Shown here piece by piece: positions 34,611 through 41,863 of a stretch of 64,000 nucleotides of DNA (positions are counted from its first letter, which is position 1; every line of letters starts with the position of its first letter). The notes beneath the pieces were generated by a model. That model had not been told where the DNA came from. It did no database searches and was given only the letters and a program-made list of their open reading frames with translations. Source of the DNA: Brooklawnia sp032229645. GTDB taxonomy: Bacteria; Actinomycetota; Actinomycetes; Propionibacteriales; Propionibacteriaceae. The stretch covers positions 186,001-250,000 of the forward strand of contig CAVRLB010000010.1 of the NCBI GenBank assembly GCA_963722295.1. The letters are read 5' to 3'. The position numbers and the translations under genes were made by a program.

Positions 34611-35177
34611 ATGGCAGGTGAAACCCAGATCACACTGGTCGGCAATCTGACCGCCGACCCCGAGCTGCGGTTCACGCCGTCGGGCGCGGCCGTGGCCAAC
34701 TTCACGGTTGCCTCGACACCGCGCACCTTCGACCGTCAGACCAATGAATGGAAAGACGGCGATTCCATGTTCCTCAACTGCTCGATCTGGCGTCAGGCGG
34801 CCGAGAATGTCGCCGAATCGCTGTCGAAGGGCATGCGAGTGATCGTTTCTGGTCGGCTCCGGTCGCGCAGCTACGACGACCGTGAAGGCAACCGCCGCAC
34901 GGTCTTCGAGGTTGATGTCGACGAAGTCGGGCCGTCGCTTCGGTACGCCACAGCCAAGGTCACCCGGGCGTCGTCCGGCAACTGGCAAGGCGGCGGCGGC
35001 CAGGGCGGTCAAGGTGGGCAACCTCACCAGGGCTACAACAACCAGTCGGGTCCCAACCAGGGCGGTAACGCTCCCGGGGGCCAGGATGGCTGGCAGGCCG
35101 GTGGATCGTCCTCGCCCAACCGCGGCGTCTCGAATGACCCGTGGGCAGGCGCCCAGAGCGAAGAACCGCCGTTCTGA
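34611..35177 (+). CDS. ssb: Single-stranded DNA-binding protein
   Basis: 188 residues. OB-fold at 1-115 (ETQITLVGNLTADPELRFT, NCSIWRQAAENVAESLSKG), a Gly/Gln/Asn-rich flexible linker (about 120-170) and the acidic partner-binding tip ending EEPPF. Protects ssDNA and recruits repair proteins. GGAGG precedes the ATG. It stands between rpsF and rpsR, as in most actinobacteria. Confidence 0.98.
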   Translation: MAGETQITLVGNLTADPELRFTPSGAAVANFTVASTPRTFDRQTNEWKDGDSMFLNCSIWRQAAENVAESLSKGMRVIVSGRLRSRSYDDREGNRRTVFEVDVDEVGPSLRYATAKVTRASSGNWQGGGGQGGQGGQPHQGYNNQSGPNQGGNAPGGQDGWQAGGSSSPNRGVSNDPWAGAQSEEPPF

Positions 35178-35278
35178 TCGTCCGGTCAGATCGGCAACTC
35201 AAGTAACCACAAGGCACATTCCGGCGTGCAGCCGGGCTCAGGGGACGCACGTCCCCGTCTGAACTAAGGAGCACCACA

Positions 35279-35518
35279 ATGGCCGGTCCACAGCGCAAGC
35301 CTGTGAACAAGAGGAAGATCGTCCCCGTCAAGGCGGTCCGCATCGCCAACGTCGACTACAAGGACACCGCGACTCTGCGGAAGTTCATCTCCGAGCGCGG
35401 CAAGATCCGGGCTCGCCGAGTCACCGGACTCAGCGTGCAGGATCAGCGCAAGGTCGCCATCGCCGTGAAGAACGCTCGCGAGTTGGCACTGTTGCCCTAC
35501 ACCACGAACGCTCGCTGA
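35279..35518 (+). CDS. rpsR: 30S ribosomal protein S18
   Basis: 79 residues. KIRARRVTGLSVQDQRKVA and the Lys/Arg-rich ends are diagnostic. The zinc-binding Cys residues of some S18 are absent (N-terminus GPQRKPVNKRK), so this is a C-minus form, as often found in actinobacterial S18 paralogues used under zinc limitation. Preceded by AAGGAG. Confidence 0.97.
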   Translation: MAGPQRKPVNKRKIVPVKAVRIANVDYKDTATLRKFISERGKIRARRVTGLSVQDQRKVAIAVKNARELALLPYTTNAR

Positions 35519-35535
35519 TAAGGAGGGACGTTGAT

Positions 35536-35982
35536 ATGAAGCTCATTCTGACTGCGGGCGTCGACAACCTCGGTATCGCCGGCGATGTCGTAGAGGTCAA
35601 GGACGGCTACGGACGCAACTATCTGCTGCCGCGCGGCCTCGCCATCGCCTACAACCGTGGCACCGCCAAGCAGATCGAAGGCATCAAGCGTTCCCGCGAT
35701 GCCAAGCAGATCCGCGACAACACGCATGCTGCAGAGGTCCGCGTCCAGCTCGAGGGACTGCAGGTGCAGGTGCCGGCCCGCACCGACGCCTCCGGCAAGC
35801 TCTACGGCGCGGTGAGCGCCAACGAGCTGGCCCAAGCGATCAAGAAAGCCGGCGGTCCGGCGATCGACAAGCGCGCCGTCAAGTCGGCCAAGCCGATCAA
35901 GACCACCGGTTCGCATCTGGTCTCGGTCAAGCTGACCGATGCCGTCACCGCGCGCGTCCCGGTCGAGGTCGTCAGCGCCTGA
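35536..35982 (+). CDS. rplI: 50S ribosomal protein L9
   Basis: 148 residues. MKLILTAGVDNLGIAGDVVE and VKDGYGRNYLLPRGLA form the N-terminal rRNA-binding domain, joined by a long helix (about 41-75) to the C-terminal domain. The ATG follows AGGAGGG. Last gene of the ribosomal operon; the terminator at 36023-36058 follows. dnaB, often next in this operon elsewhere, is not present here. Confidence 0.98.
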   Translation: MKLILTAGVDNLGIAGDVVEVKDGYGRNYLLPRGLAIAYNRGTAKQIEGIKRSRDAKQIRDNTHAAEVRVQLEGLQVQVPARTDASGKLYGAVSANELAQAIKKAGGPAIDKRAVKSAKPIKTTGSHLVSVKLTDAVTARVPVEVVSA

Positions 35983-36022
35983 TCACGAGGTGCCGTCACC
36001 TGCTGGCGGAACCCCAAGTACA

Positions 36023-36058
36023 CGGGTCCCTGTCCGGTCAAGCCCGGACAGGGACCCG
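36023..36058 (+). terminator. Strong intrinsic hairpin terminator after rplI
   Basis: A perfect 15-bp stem, CGGGTCCCTGTCCGG (36023-36037) with its exact complement at 36044-36058, encloses a 6-nt loop. It is followed by a C/T-rich CTTGTCCCC rather than a pure U-tract, as is common in high-GC genomes. It separates the ribosomal operon from serC. Confidence 0.85.
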
Positions 36059-36133
36059 CTTGTCCCCGGCCCCGCATCGTCCGGGCACGGGACTGGTCGC
36101 CGGTCCGGCGCAAAGGATGCAACAATCGGACTC

Positions 36134-37216
36134 GTGCGCGTCTTCAACTTCTCCGCTGGTCCTGCGATGATGCCGCAGGAGGTCCTCGAACAAGCCCAGG
36201 CCGAGTTGCTCGACTGGCAGAATACCGGCATGTCGGTTGCGGAAGTATCGCACCGAAGCAAGGAGTTCGTCGCCTGCGCGGCTCACACCGAAGAACTGCT
36301 ACGCCAGATCATGGGCATCGGCCCGGACTTCAAGGTGCTGTTCATCCAAGGTGGCGCCTTCGGCCAGTTCGCCGATGTGCCGCTCAACTTGTCGAAGCCC
36401 GGCGACGTCGTCGACTTCGTGCTGACCGGTCAGTGGGGCACCAAGGCGTTCAAGGAGGCCAAGAAGTTCGGCGTCCAGGCCACCGTCGTGGCTGACGAAA
36501 AGTCGTCCAACTACACCACCACCCCTGCGCGGGGCAGCATTCGGCCCACGCCGGGGGCCGCCTATCTGCACTACACCCCCAACGAGACCATCGGCGGTGT
36601 CGAGTTCGGCTATGTTCCCGAGACCGGCGATGTGCCGTTGGTGGCCGATCTGAGCTCCACGATCCTCTCGCGCCCGATCGATGTCTCGAAGTTCGGGGTC
36701 ATCTACGCCGGCACCCAGAAGAACATGGGTCCGGCCGGCATGGCCGTGGTGATCGTCCGCGACGATCTGCTCGACCGAGCCCGCCCGGATACCCCGTCCA
36801 TCTGGAACTACCGGCTGATGGCCGAGAACAACTCGATGCTCAACACCCCGCCGACGTTCTCGATCTATCTGCTGGGCAAGATCCTCGAATGGGTGGACGC
36901 CCGAGGCGGTCTGGAAGGCATGGAAGAGCGCAATCGCACCAAGGCCGAGACCCTCTACTCCTTCGTCGATTCATCCGGCTTCTATTCGAATCCGGTCGCT
37001 CACGACTCCCGCAGCTGGATGAACGTGCCGTTCCTGATGGCGAATTCCGAACTGAACAAGCAGTTCGTCGCCGAGGCAGCGGAGGCGGGCCTGACCAATC
37101 TGGCCGGCCACCGTTCGGTGGGCGGCATGCGCGCGTCCATCTACAACGCGATGCCCCAGGCCGGCGTCGACGCGCTGATCGACTTCATGAAGGAGTTCGA
37201 GCGCGTTCACGCCTGA
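36134..37216 (+). CDS. serC: Phosphoserine aminotransferase
   Basis: 360 residues. VFNFSAGPAMMPQEVLEQ is the family start, and the PLP lysine is in AGTQKNMGPAG. Converts 3-phosphohydroxypyruvate and glutamate to phosphoserine. GTG 36134 is chosen because it matches the start of characterised SerC; the open frame extends back to 35939 over the terminator. AACAAT 7 nt upstream may be a leaderless -10. serA follows after 16 bp. Confidence 0.95.
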   Translation: MRVFNFSAGPAMMPQEVLEQAQAELLDWQNTGMSVAEVSHRSKEFVACAAHTEELLRQIMGIGPDFKVLFIQGGAFGQFADVPLNLSKPGDVVDFVLTGQWGTKAFKEAKKFGVQATVVADEKSSNYTTTPARGSIRPTPGAAYLHYTPNETIGGVEFGYVPETGDVPLVADLSSTILSRPIDVSKFGVIYAGTQKNMGPAGMAVVIVRDDLLDRARPDTPSIWNYRLMAENNSMLNTPPTFSIYLLGKILEWVDARGGLEGMEERNRTKAETLYSFVDSSGFYSNPVAHDSRSWMNVPFLMANSELNKQFVAEAAEAGLTNLAGHRSVGGMRASIYNAMPQAGVDALIDFMKEFERVHA

Positions 37217-37232
37217 TGCGTTCACCATCGCC

Positions 37233-38405
37233 ATGACCTATCGCATCAAGACGCTGAACTCCATCAGCGCACGTGGCCTGTCGAAGCTGCCCGAGGGCTA
37301 CCAGGTCGGTTCATCCATCGGAAATGCGGACGCCTGGCTCGTTCGCTCCGCCAATCTGCATTCCGTCGAGATCCCGCATTCGGTGCTGGCGATCAGCAGG
37401 GCCGGCGCAGGCACCAACACCATTCCGGTCAATCAGCTCAGCGGACGCGGTGTCGTGGTCTTCAACACCCCCGGCTCCAACGCGAACGCGGTCAAAGAAC
37501 TGGTGCTCGCCGGGATGCTGCTGGGCGCCCGCAATATCGTTGCGGCCGCCGCCTTCTCCCGGACGCTCAGCGGCGACGAGGAGCAGATCAACGCGGCCGT
37601 CGAGGCCGGCAAGAAGCAATTCGTCGGCTGGGAGTTGCCCGGGCGAACGCTGGGCGTGATCGGGCTCGGCGAGATCGGCGTCCAGGTCGCCAATGCGGCA
37701 TTGGCGCTGGGCATGAAGGTGCTCGGCTTCGATCCGGCGATCACCATCCGGCACGCCTGGCAGCTCAGCTCGCATGTGACCCGGGCCGCGTCGATCGAGG
37801 AGGTCTTCAAGAAAGCCGACGTGCTCACCGTGCACGTACCGCTGATCGATGCGACGACGGACCTTGTCAACGCGGAACGGCTGGCCTTGATGAAGCAGCG
37901 CGCGCTGGTGCTGAACTTCGCTCGGGCCGGCATCGTCGATTCTCAGGCCATGATCGACGCGCTGGACGCGGGCAGCATCCGCGGCTACGTCTGCGATTTT
38001 CCGAGCCCGGGTCTGATCGGCCACCCGAAGGTCGTCGCGTTGCCGCATCTGGGCGCCTCCACCGCCGAGGCAGAGGAGAACAGCGCAGTGATGGCGGTCA
38101 ACGAGCTGCGCGATTTTCTGGAGAACGGCAACATCACCAATTCGGTGAACTTCCCCGATGCGGTGATCGCGCGGGAACCGGAAACCAGCCGCATCGTCGT
38201 GGCGAATGTCAACGTCCCGAATATGGTGGCCGAGATCTCCGCACTGCTCGGCGAGGCCGGGATCAACATCACCAACCTGCTCAACAAATCGCGCGGCGAG
38301 CTGGCCTGGACGATGATCGACGTCCGCGGGCCGGTCACCGACGGGCTGCGCCGCAGCATGGAAGCGGTCGAAGGGGTACTGCGGGTTCGCGTCATCGAAG
38401 GGTGA
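37233..38405 (+). CDS. serA: D-3-phosphoglycerate dehydrogenase
   Basis: 390 residues. The N-terminal SRAGAGTNTIPV, NAD site GVIGLGEIGVQVANAAL (about 144-160), catalytic Arg in NFARAGIVD and LPHLGASTAEAEENS with the His identify the enzyme. The C-terminal ACT domain (about 315-390) probably senses serine. This is the short form without the intervening ASB domain of mycobacterial SerA. It forms an operon with serC, the step before it feeds. Confidence 0.93.
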   Translation: MTYRIKTLNSISARGLSKLPEGYQVGSSIGNADAWLVRSANLHSVEIPHSVLAISRAGAGTNTIPVNQLSGRGVVVFNTPGSNANAVKELVLAGMLLGARNIVAAAAFSRTLSGDEEQINAAVEAGKKQFVGWELPGRTLGVIGLGEIGVQVANAALALGMKVLGFDPAITIRHAWQLSSHVTRAASIEEVFKKADVLTVHVPLIDATTDLVNAERLALMKQRALVLNFARAGIVDSQAMIDALDAGSIRGYVCDFPSPGLIGHPKVVALPHLGASTAEAEENSAVMAVNELRDFLENGNITNSVNFPDAVIAREPETSRIVVANVNVPNMVAEISALLGEAGINITNLLNKSRGELAWTMIDVRGPVTDGLRRSMEAVEGVLRVRVIEG

Positions 38406-38423
38406 CATCGGCAACGCCACGCG

Positions 38424-38443
38424 TGATAACACCAGCGCTATCA
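38424..38443. promoter_or_regulatory. Inverted repeat at the second mntA-hepT promoter
   Basis: TGATA (38424-38428) and TATCA (38439-38443) are separated by 10 bp. The right arm overlaps the TATCAT -10 that lies 6 nt before the mntA ATG. It is a plausible autorepression site for the XRE-type HTH of this MntA. Confidence 0.5.
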
Positions 38444-38450
38444 TTGAGAC

Positions 38451-38912
38451 ATGGTAGGCAGGCACTTTGGAGATCGGCTGAGGGTCCGGCGGAATGCTGC
38501 CGGGCTCACCCAGCGCGAGCTTGCGGAGTCTTCAGGAGTGAAACAGCCGCTGATCGCGGCGATCGAACGGGGTACCAGGCGGCCGACCCCAGCCACACGT
38601 GAGGCCCTCGACGGCGCGCTGGTTGTTCGTCCTTCTCAGATCCTTCAGGCACTGAGAGAGCATGTGAGAGATGAGATCCACCAGGCCGGTGGCACTAATC
38701 CTCGTCTCTTCGGCTCGGTGGCACGCGGAAATGATCGTCCCGATTCAGACGTCGATCTGCTCGTGGAGTTTCCGGCAGGTGCGGACATCATCGACTTGTT
38801 GACCCTCGAAGAGCGGCTCTCGGATTTGCTCACGGTCCCGGTGGACATCGTCTCGACCTCGAGCTCAGGCGCTGTTGTTGAGAGCGCATTGACGCAGGCT
38901 GTCCCGCTGTGA
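38451..38912 (+). CDS. mntA: MntA-like nucleotidyltransferase antitoxin with XRE-type HTH
   Basis: 153 residues. Residues about 5-60 (LRVRRNAAGLTQRELAESSG, QPLIAAIERGTRRP) form a Cro/CI-type HTH. The MNT domain carries FGSVARGNDRPDSDVDLLV (GSx10DxD). Compared with the copy at 16563 the nucleotidyltransferase motif is almost identical, but the fused DNA-binding domain is unrelated. TATCAT is 6 nt upstream of the ATG (leaderless). It overlaps hepT by 4 bp. Confidence 0.87.
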   Translation: MVGRHFGDRLRVRRNAAGLTQRELAESSGVKQPLIAAIERGTRRPTPATREALDGALVVRPSQILQALREHVRDEIHQAGGTNPRLFGSVARGNDRPDSDVDLLVEFPAGADIIDLLTLEERLSDLLTVPVDIVSTSSSGAVVESALTQAVPL

Positions 38913-39253
38913 GTGATGACCAGACCAGTCGGCGGCTCCGCGATTTGATGCAGATCAGCGCGGAGGCGGCCTACATCGTCGCGAAGGGACGCGATGCCTA
39001 TCTCGCCGACACCATGGACGCAAGAATCCTGCGCAATGCGGGCGAGCGGATCCTGATCAAAGTCGCCACTGTTTCGGAGAAGCTGCCTGAGGATTTCAAA
39101 GCGCAGCATCCGGGGGTGGATTGGACGGGTATCAACCGCATGCGCAATCTGGTCGCGCACCACTATGACAAGGTGAATGATGATCTGATGTGGCAAGCGC
39201 TGAGCGTCCGAGTCCCAGCCCTCGTCCAGCAACTCGTGCACCGGTTAGTCTGA
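38909..39253 (+). CDS. hepT: HepT-like toxin, second module
   Basis: 114 residues. HEPN fold with MRNLVAHHYDKV as the RX4-6H motif followed by the Tyr that MntA-type antitoxins modify. The start overlaps mntA (GTGA). The C-terminus abuts the KaiC-like/ATP-grasp gene (5 bp to its ATG), so the module's end overlaps that gene's promoter TAGTCT at 39246-39251. Confidence 0.87.
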   Translation: MSDDQTSRRLRDLMQISAEAAYIVAKGRDAYLADTMDARILRNAGERILIKVATVSEKLPEDFKAQHPGVDWTGINRMRNLVAHHYDKVNDDLMWQALSVRVPALVQQLVHRLV

Positions 39254-39257
39254 GCGC

Positions 39258-41804
39258 ATGGAGAGCTACAACCGGGCCAGCACCGGCATCACCGGGCTCG
39301 ATCGCATCTTCGACGGCCTGCGGCTCGGCGACAACGTCGTGTGGCAGGTCGACAGTCTCTCCCAGTACCGGGCCCTGATTCAGCCGTTCGCCAGGCGCGC
39401 CCGCGAAGAAGGCCGCCGCTTGGTCTACTTCCGTTTCGGCAACCATGCCTCGCTGCTTGACGACCTCGACGGCGTCGAAGTGGTCAAACTGGATGCATCG
39501 CTGGGCTTCGAGAGCCTCGCCTCCGCCGTGCACACGACCATCACCGAAACCGGATTCGGGGCCTTCTACGTCTTCGATCTGTTGACCTCACTGCTCTTCA
39601 CCTGGCGAAGCGACCTGGCCGTCGGCAACTTCTTCAAGGTCACCTGCCCTTACCTCTTCGACCTCGACACGGTCGCCTATTTCGGGCTCATCCGCCGCGA
39701 GCACACCTTCGCGACGCTGGCCATGATCCGCGACACCACCCAGCTGCTGCTCGACGTGTACCTCATCGGCGGCGAGACCTACGTCCACCCGTTGAAGGTC
39801 TGGCTACGGCATTCGCCGACGATGTTCTTCCCACATCTGCTCAGCGGGGACGAGGCCAGCCCGATCACCTCCAGCGAGGCCACCGCCCGGCTCTTTGCGG
39901 CTGCCTCGCACCGGATCGATCCTCCCGACCACTGGCATCGGGTCGTCCAGCAAGGCTGGGCCGCCCTCGATTCGCTCGATGACACGCTGCAACGGGCGGC
40001 CGCCGACGAACTCATCGACATGTTCATCGGACGCGAAGGTCGCGTCGTCGAACTCTGCCGGCAGTACGCGACGCTGGCCGATCTGCTGACCGTGGCCATG
40101 CGCGAGATCGGTACCGGCTATATCGGCGGCAAGTCGGTGGGAATGATCGTGGCCAACGCCATCCTCGACCACGATCCGGAGGCACGTTTCACCCGGCGGA
40201 TGGAGCAGAACGACTCCTATTTCCTGGGCAGCGACCTCTTCTACACCTACATCATCGCCAACGGCTGGTGGAAGCTGTGGGTCGAGCAGAAGAGCCACGA
40301 CGGCTACTTCACTGCCGGTAAGTCGCTCAACCGCAAACTCGCGACCGGACGATTCCCGCCCGTGGTACGCGAGCAGTTTCTTTCGATGCTCGAGTATTTC
40401 GGCCAGTCACCGATCATCGCCCGCTCCAGCTCGCTGCTGGAGGACAACTTCGGCAACGCCTTCGCGGGCAAGTACGAGTCGGTCTTCTGCGCCAACCAGG
40501 GCACCCCCGAAGAACGACTGCACGCGCTGGAGGACGCGGTGCGCACCGTGTACGCGTCCGCGATGAGCAGCGAAGCGCTCGAGTACCGCCGCAATCGCGG
40601 TCTGGACGGCTCGGACGAGCAGATGGCCATCTTGGTGCAGCGGGTCAGCGGCGATCACCACGAGGGGCTCTTCTTCCCGCATGCCGCCGGGGTGGGCAAC
40701 TCGTCGAATCTCTATGTCTGGGATCCCGACATCGACCCGGACGCCGGCATGCTGCGCCTGGTGCTCGGCCTGGGCACCAGGGCCGTCGATCGAACGCTGG
40801 CCGACCACGCCAAACTCATCACCCTCGACGACCCGACCCGCGAGATCGACGCCACCGATGCCGCCCGCAACACCCAGCGCTATGTCGACGTGATGAGTCT
40901 GGACGAAAACCGGCAGCTGACCAAGCCGCTCGCCGAAATCCGCGAGCTGGACATCAGGGCCGACTGGGATCTTTTCGTCTCGACCGACCATCAGACCCTG
41001 CGGCGGCTGCGCGAGAACAACCGGCAGATCAAGCAGCTCCCGAAGGTGCTCGATTTCCGCGGTCTGATCCACGACACCGATTTCGCACCGCTGATGCGCG
41101 AGATGTTGGCCACGCTGTCCCAGGCCTACGACTACCCGGTCGACATCGAATACACCGTCAACATCAACGAGCACGGCGAGCCCCGCATCAATCTGCTGCA
41201 ATGCCGCCCGCTGCAGACCCGCGGCCTGGGACAGGCGGTGGCCATGCCCACCGAGGTCGATCCGCAACACATGCTCTTCGAATCCAGCGGCAATTTCATG
41301 GGCGGCAATGTGCGCCTGCCGATCAGTCATGTGGTGATGGTTCGTCCGGACGCATACCTTGCGCTGGGCCAACAGGCTCGCTATGCGGTGGCGCGGGGCA
41401 TGGGTGTGCTGAACAAGGTACTCAAGGCGGATTCTTTCATGATCATGGCTCCCGGACGCTGGGGCACCACCTCTCCGTCGCTGGGCATTCCGGTGCACTT
41501 CACCGAGATCAGCAACGCGGCAGCCATGGTGGAATTCACCTATCCGGCCGGCGGATTCCTGCCCGAACTCAGCCAGGGCAGCCATTTCTTCCAGGACCTG
41601 GTCGAATCGGGCATCTTCTATGTCGCGATCTTCGATCAGCGTCCCGACGTCGCGTTCTTGCCCGAACTGGTCACCGACCGGCCCAACCGGCTGGCGGACC
41701 TGGTCGCTGATCTGGCGGGCCTATCGGATGTGCTGCATGTGGCCCGATTCGACGACCTCGTGCTGTACTCCGATATCGCATCGCAGCGGATCATCTGCTG
41801 CTGA
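39258..41804 (+). CDS. KaiC-like domain (no Walker A) fused to a PPDK-type ATP-grasp domain
   Basis: 848 residues. Residues 1-210 start STGITGLDRIFDGLRLGDNV, as in KaiC/RadA ATPases, and contain a Walker B-like FYVFDLLTSL, but the P-loop is replaced by VDSLSQYRAL. Residues about 285-655 resemble the ATP-grasp N-domain of PEP synthase/PPDK (YIGGKSVGM; IIARSSSLLEDNFGNAFAGK; DIEYTVNINEHGEPRINLLQ, then CRPLQTRG). The phosphohistidine swivel domain and PEP-binding TIM barrel are missing; a distinct 190-residue domain (about 660-848) replaces them. It therefore cannot run the known PEP synthase cycle. TAGTCT 6 nt before the ATG gives a leaderless mRNA. pta follows after 59 bp. Confidence 0.7.
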   Translation: MESYNRASTGITGLDRIFDGLRLGDNVVWQVDSLSQYRALIQPFARRAREEGRRLVYFRFGNHASLLDDLDGVEVVKLDASLGFESLASAVHTTITETGFGAFYVFDLLTSLLFTWRSDLAVGNFFKVTCPYLFDLDTVAYFGLIRREHTFATLAMIRDTTQLLLDVYLIGGETYVHPLKVWLRHSPTMFFPHLLSGDEASPITSSEATARLFAAASHRIDPPDHWHRVVQQGWAALDSLDDTLQRAAADELIDMFIGREGRVVELCRQYATLADLLTVAMREIGTGYIGGKSVGMIVANAILDHDPEARFTRRMEQNDSYFLGSDLFYTYIIANGWWKLWVEQKSHDGYFTAGKSLNRKLATGRFPPVVREQFLSMLEYFGQSPIIARSSSLLEDNFGNAFAGKYESVFCANQGTPEERLHALEDAVRTVYASAMSSEALEYRRNRGLDGSDEQMAILVQRVSGDHHEGLFFPHAAGVGNSSNLYVWDPDIDPDAGMLRLVLGLGTRAVDRTLADHAKLITLDDPTREIDATDAARNTQRYVDVMSLDENRQLTKPLAEIRELDIRADWDLFVSTDHQTLRRLRENNRQIKQLPKVLDFRGLIHDTDFAPLMREMLATLSQAYDYPVDIEYTVNINEHGEPRINLLQCRPLQTRGLGQAVAMPTEVDPQHMLFESSGNFMGGNVRLPISHVVMVRPDAYLALGQQARYAVARGMGVLNKVLKADSFMIMAPGRWGTTSPSLGIPVHFTEISNAAAMVEFTYPAGGFLPELSQGSHFFQDLVESGIFYVAIFDQRPDVAFLPELVTDRPNRLADLVADLAGLSDVLHVARFDDLVLYSDIASQRIICC

Positions 41805-41863
41805 GCGCCGCAGAATCATGCAACCGCCCGCAAGTGGTCATCGAATCGTCGTATGTTCATTAC

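Noticed and set aside
36023..36058. Regulatory leader of serC
   Set aside because: The hairpin is a perfect long stem just after rplI and upstream of the serC promoter, so a terminator explains it better.
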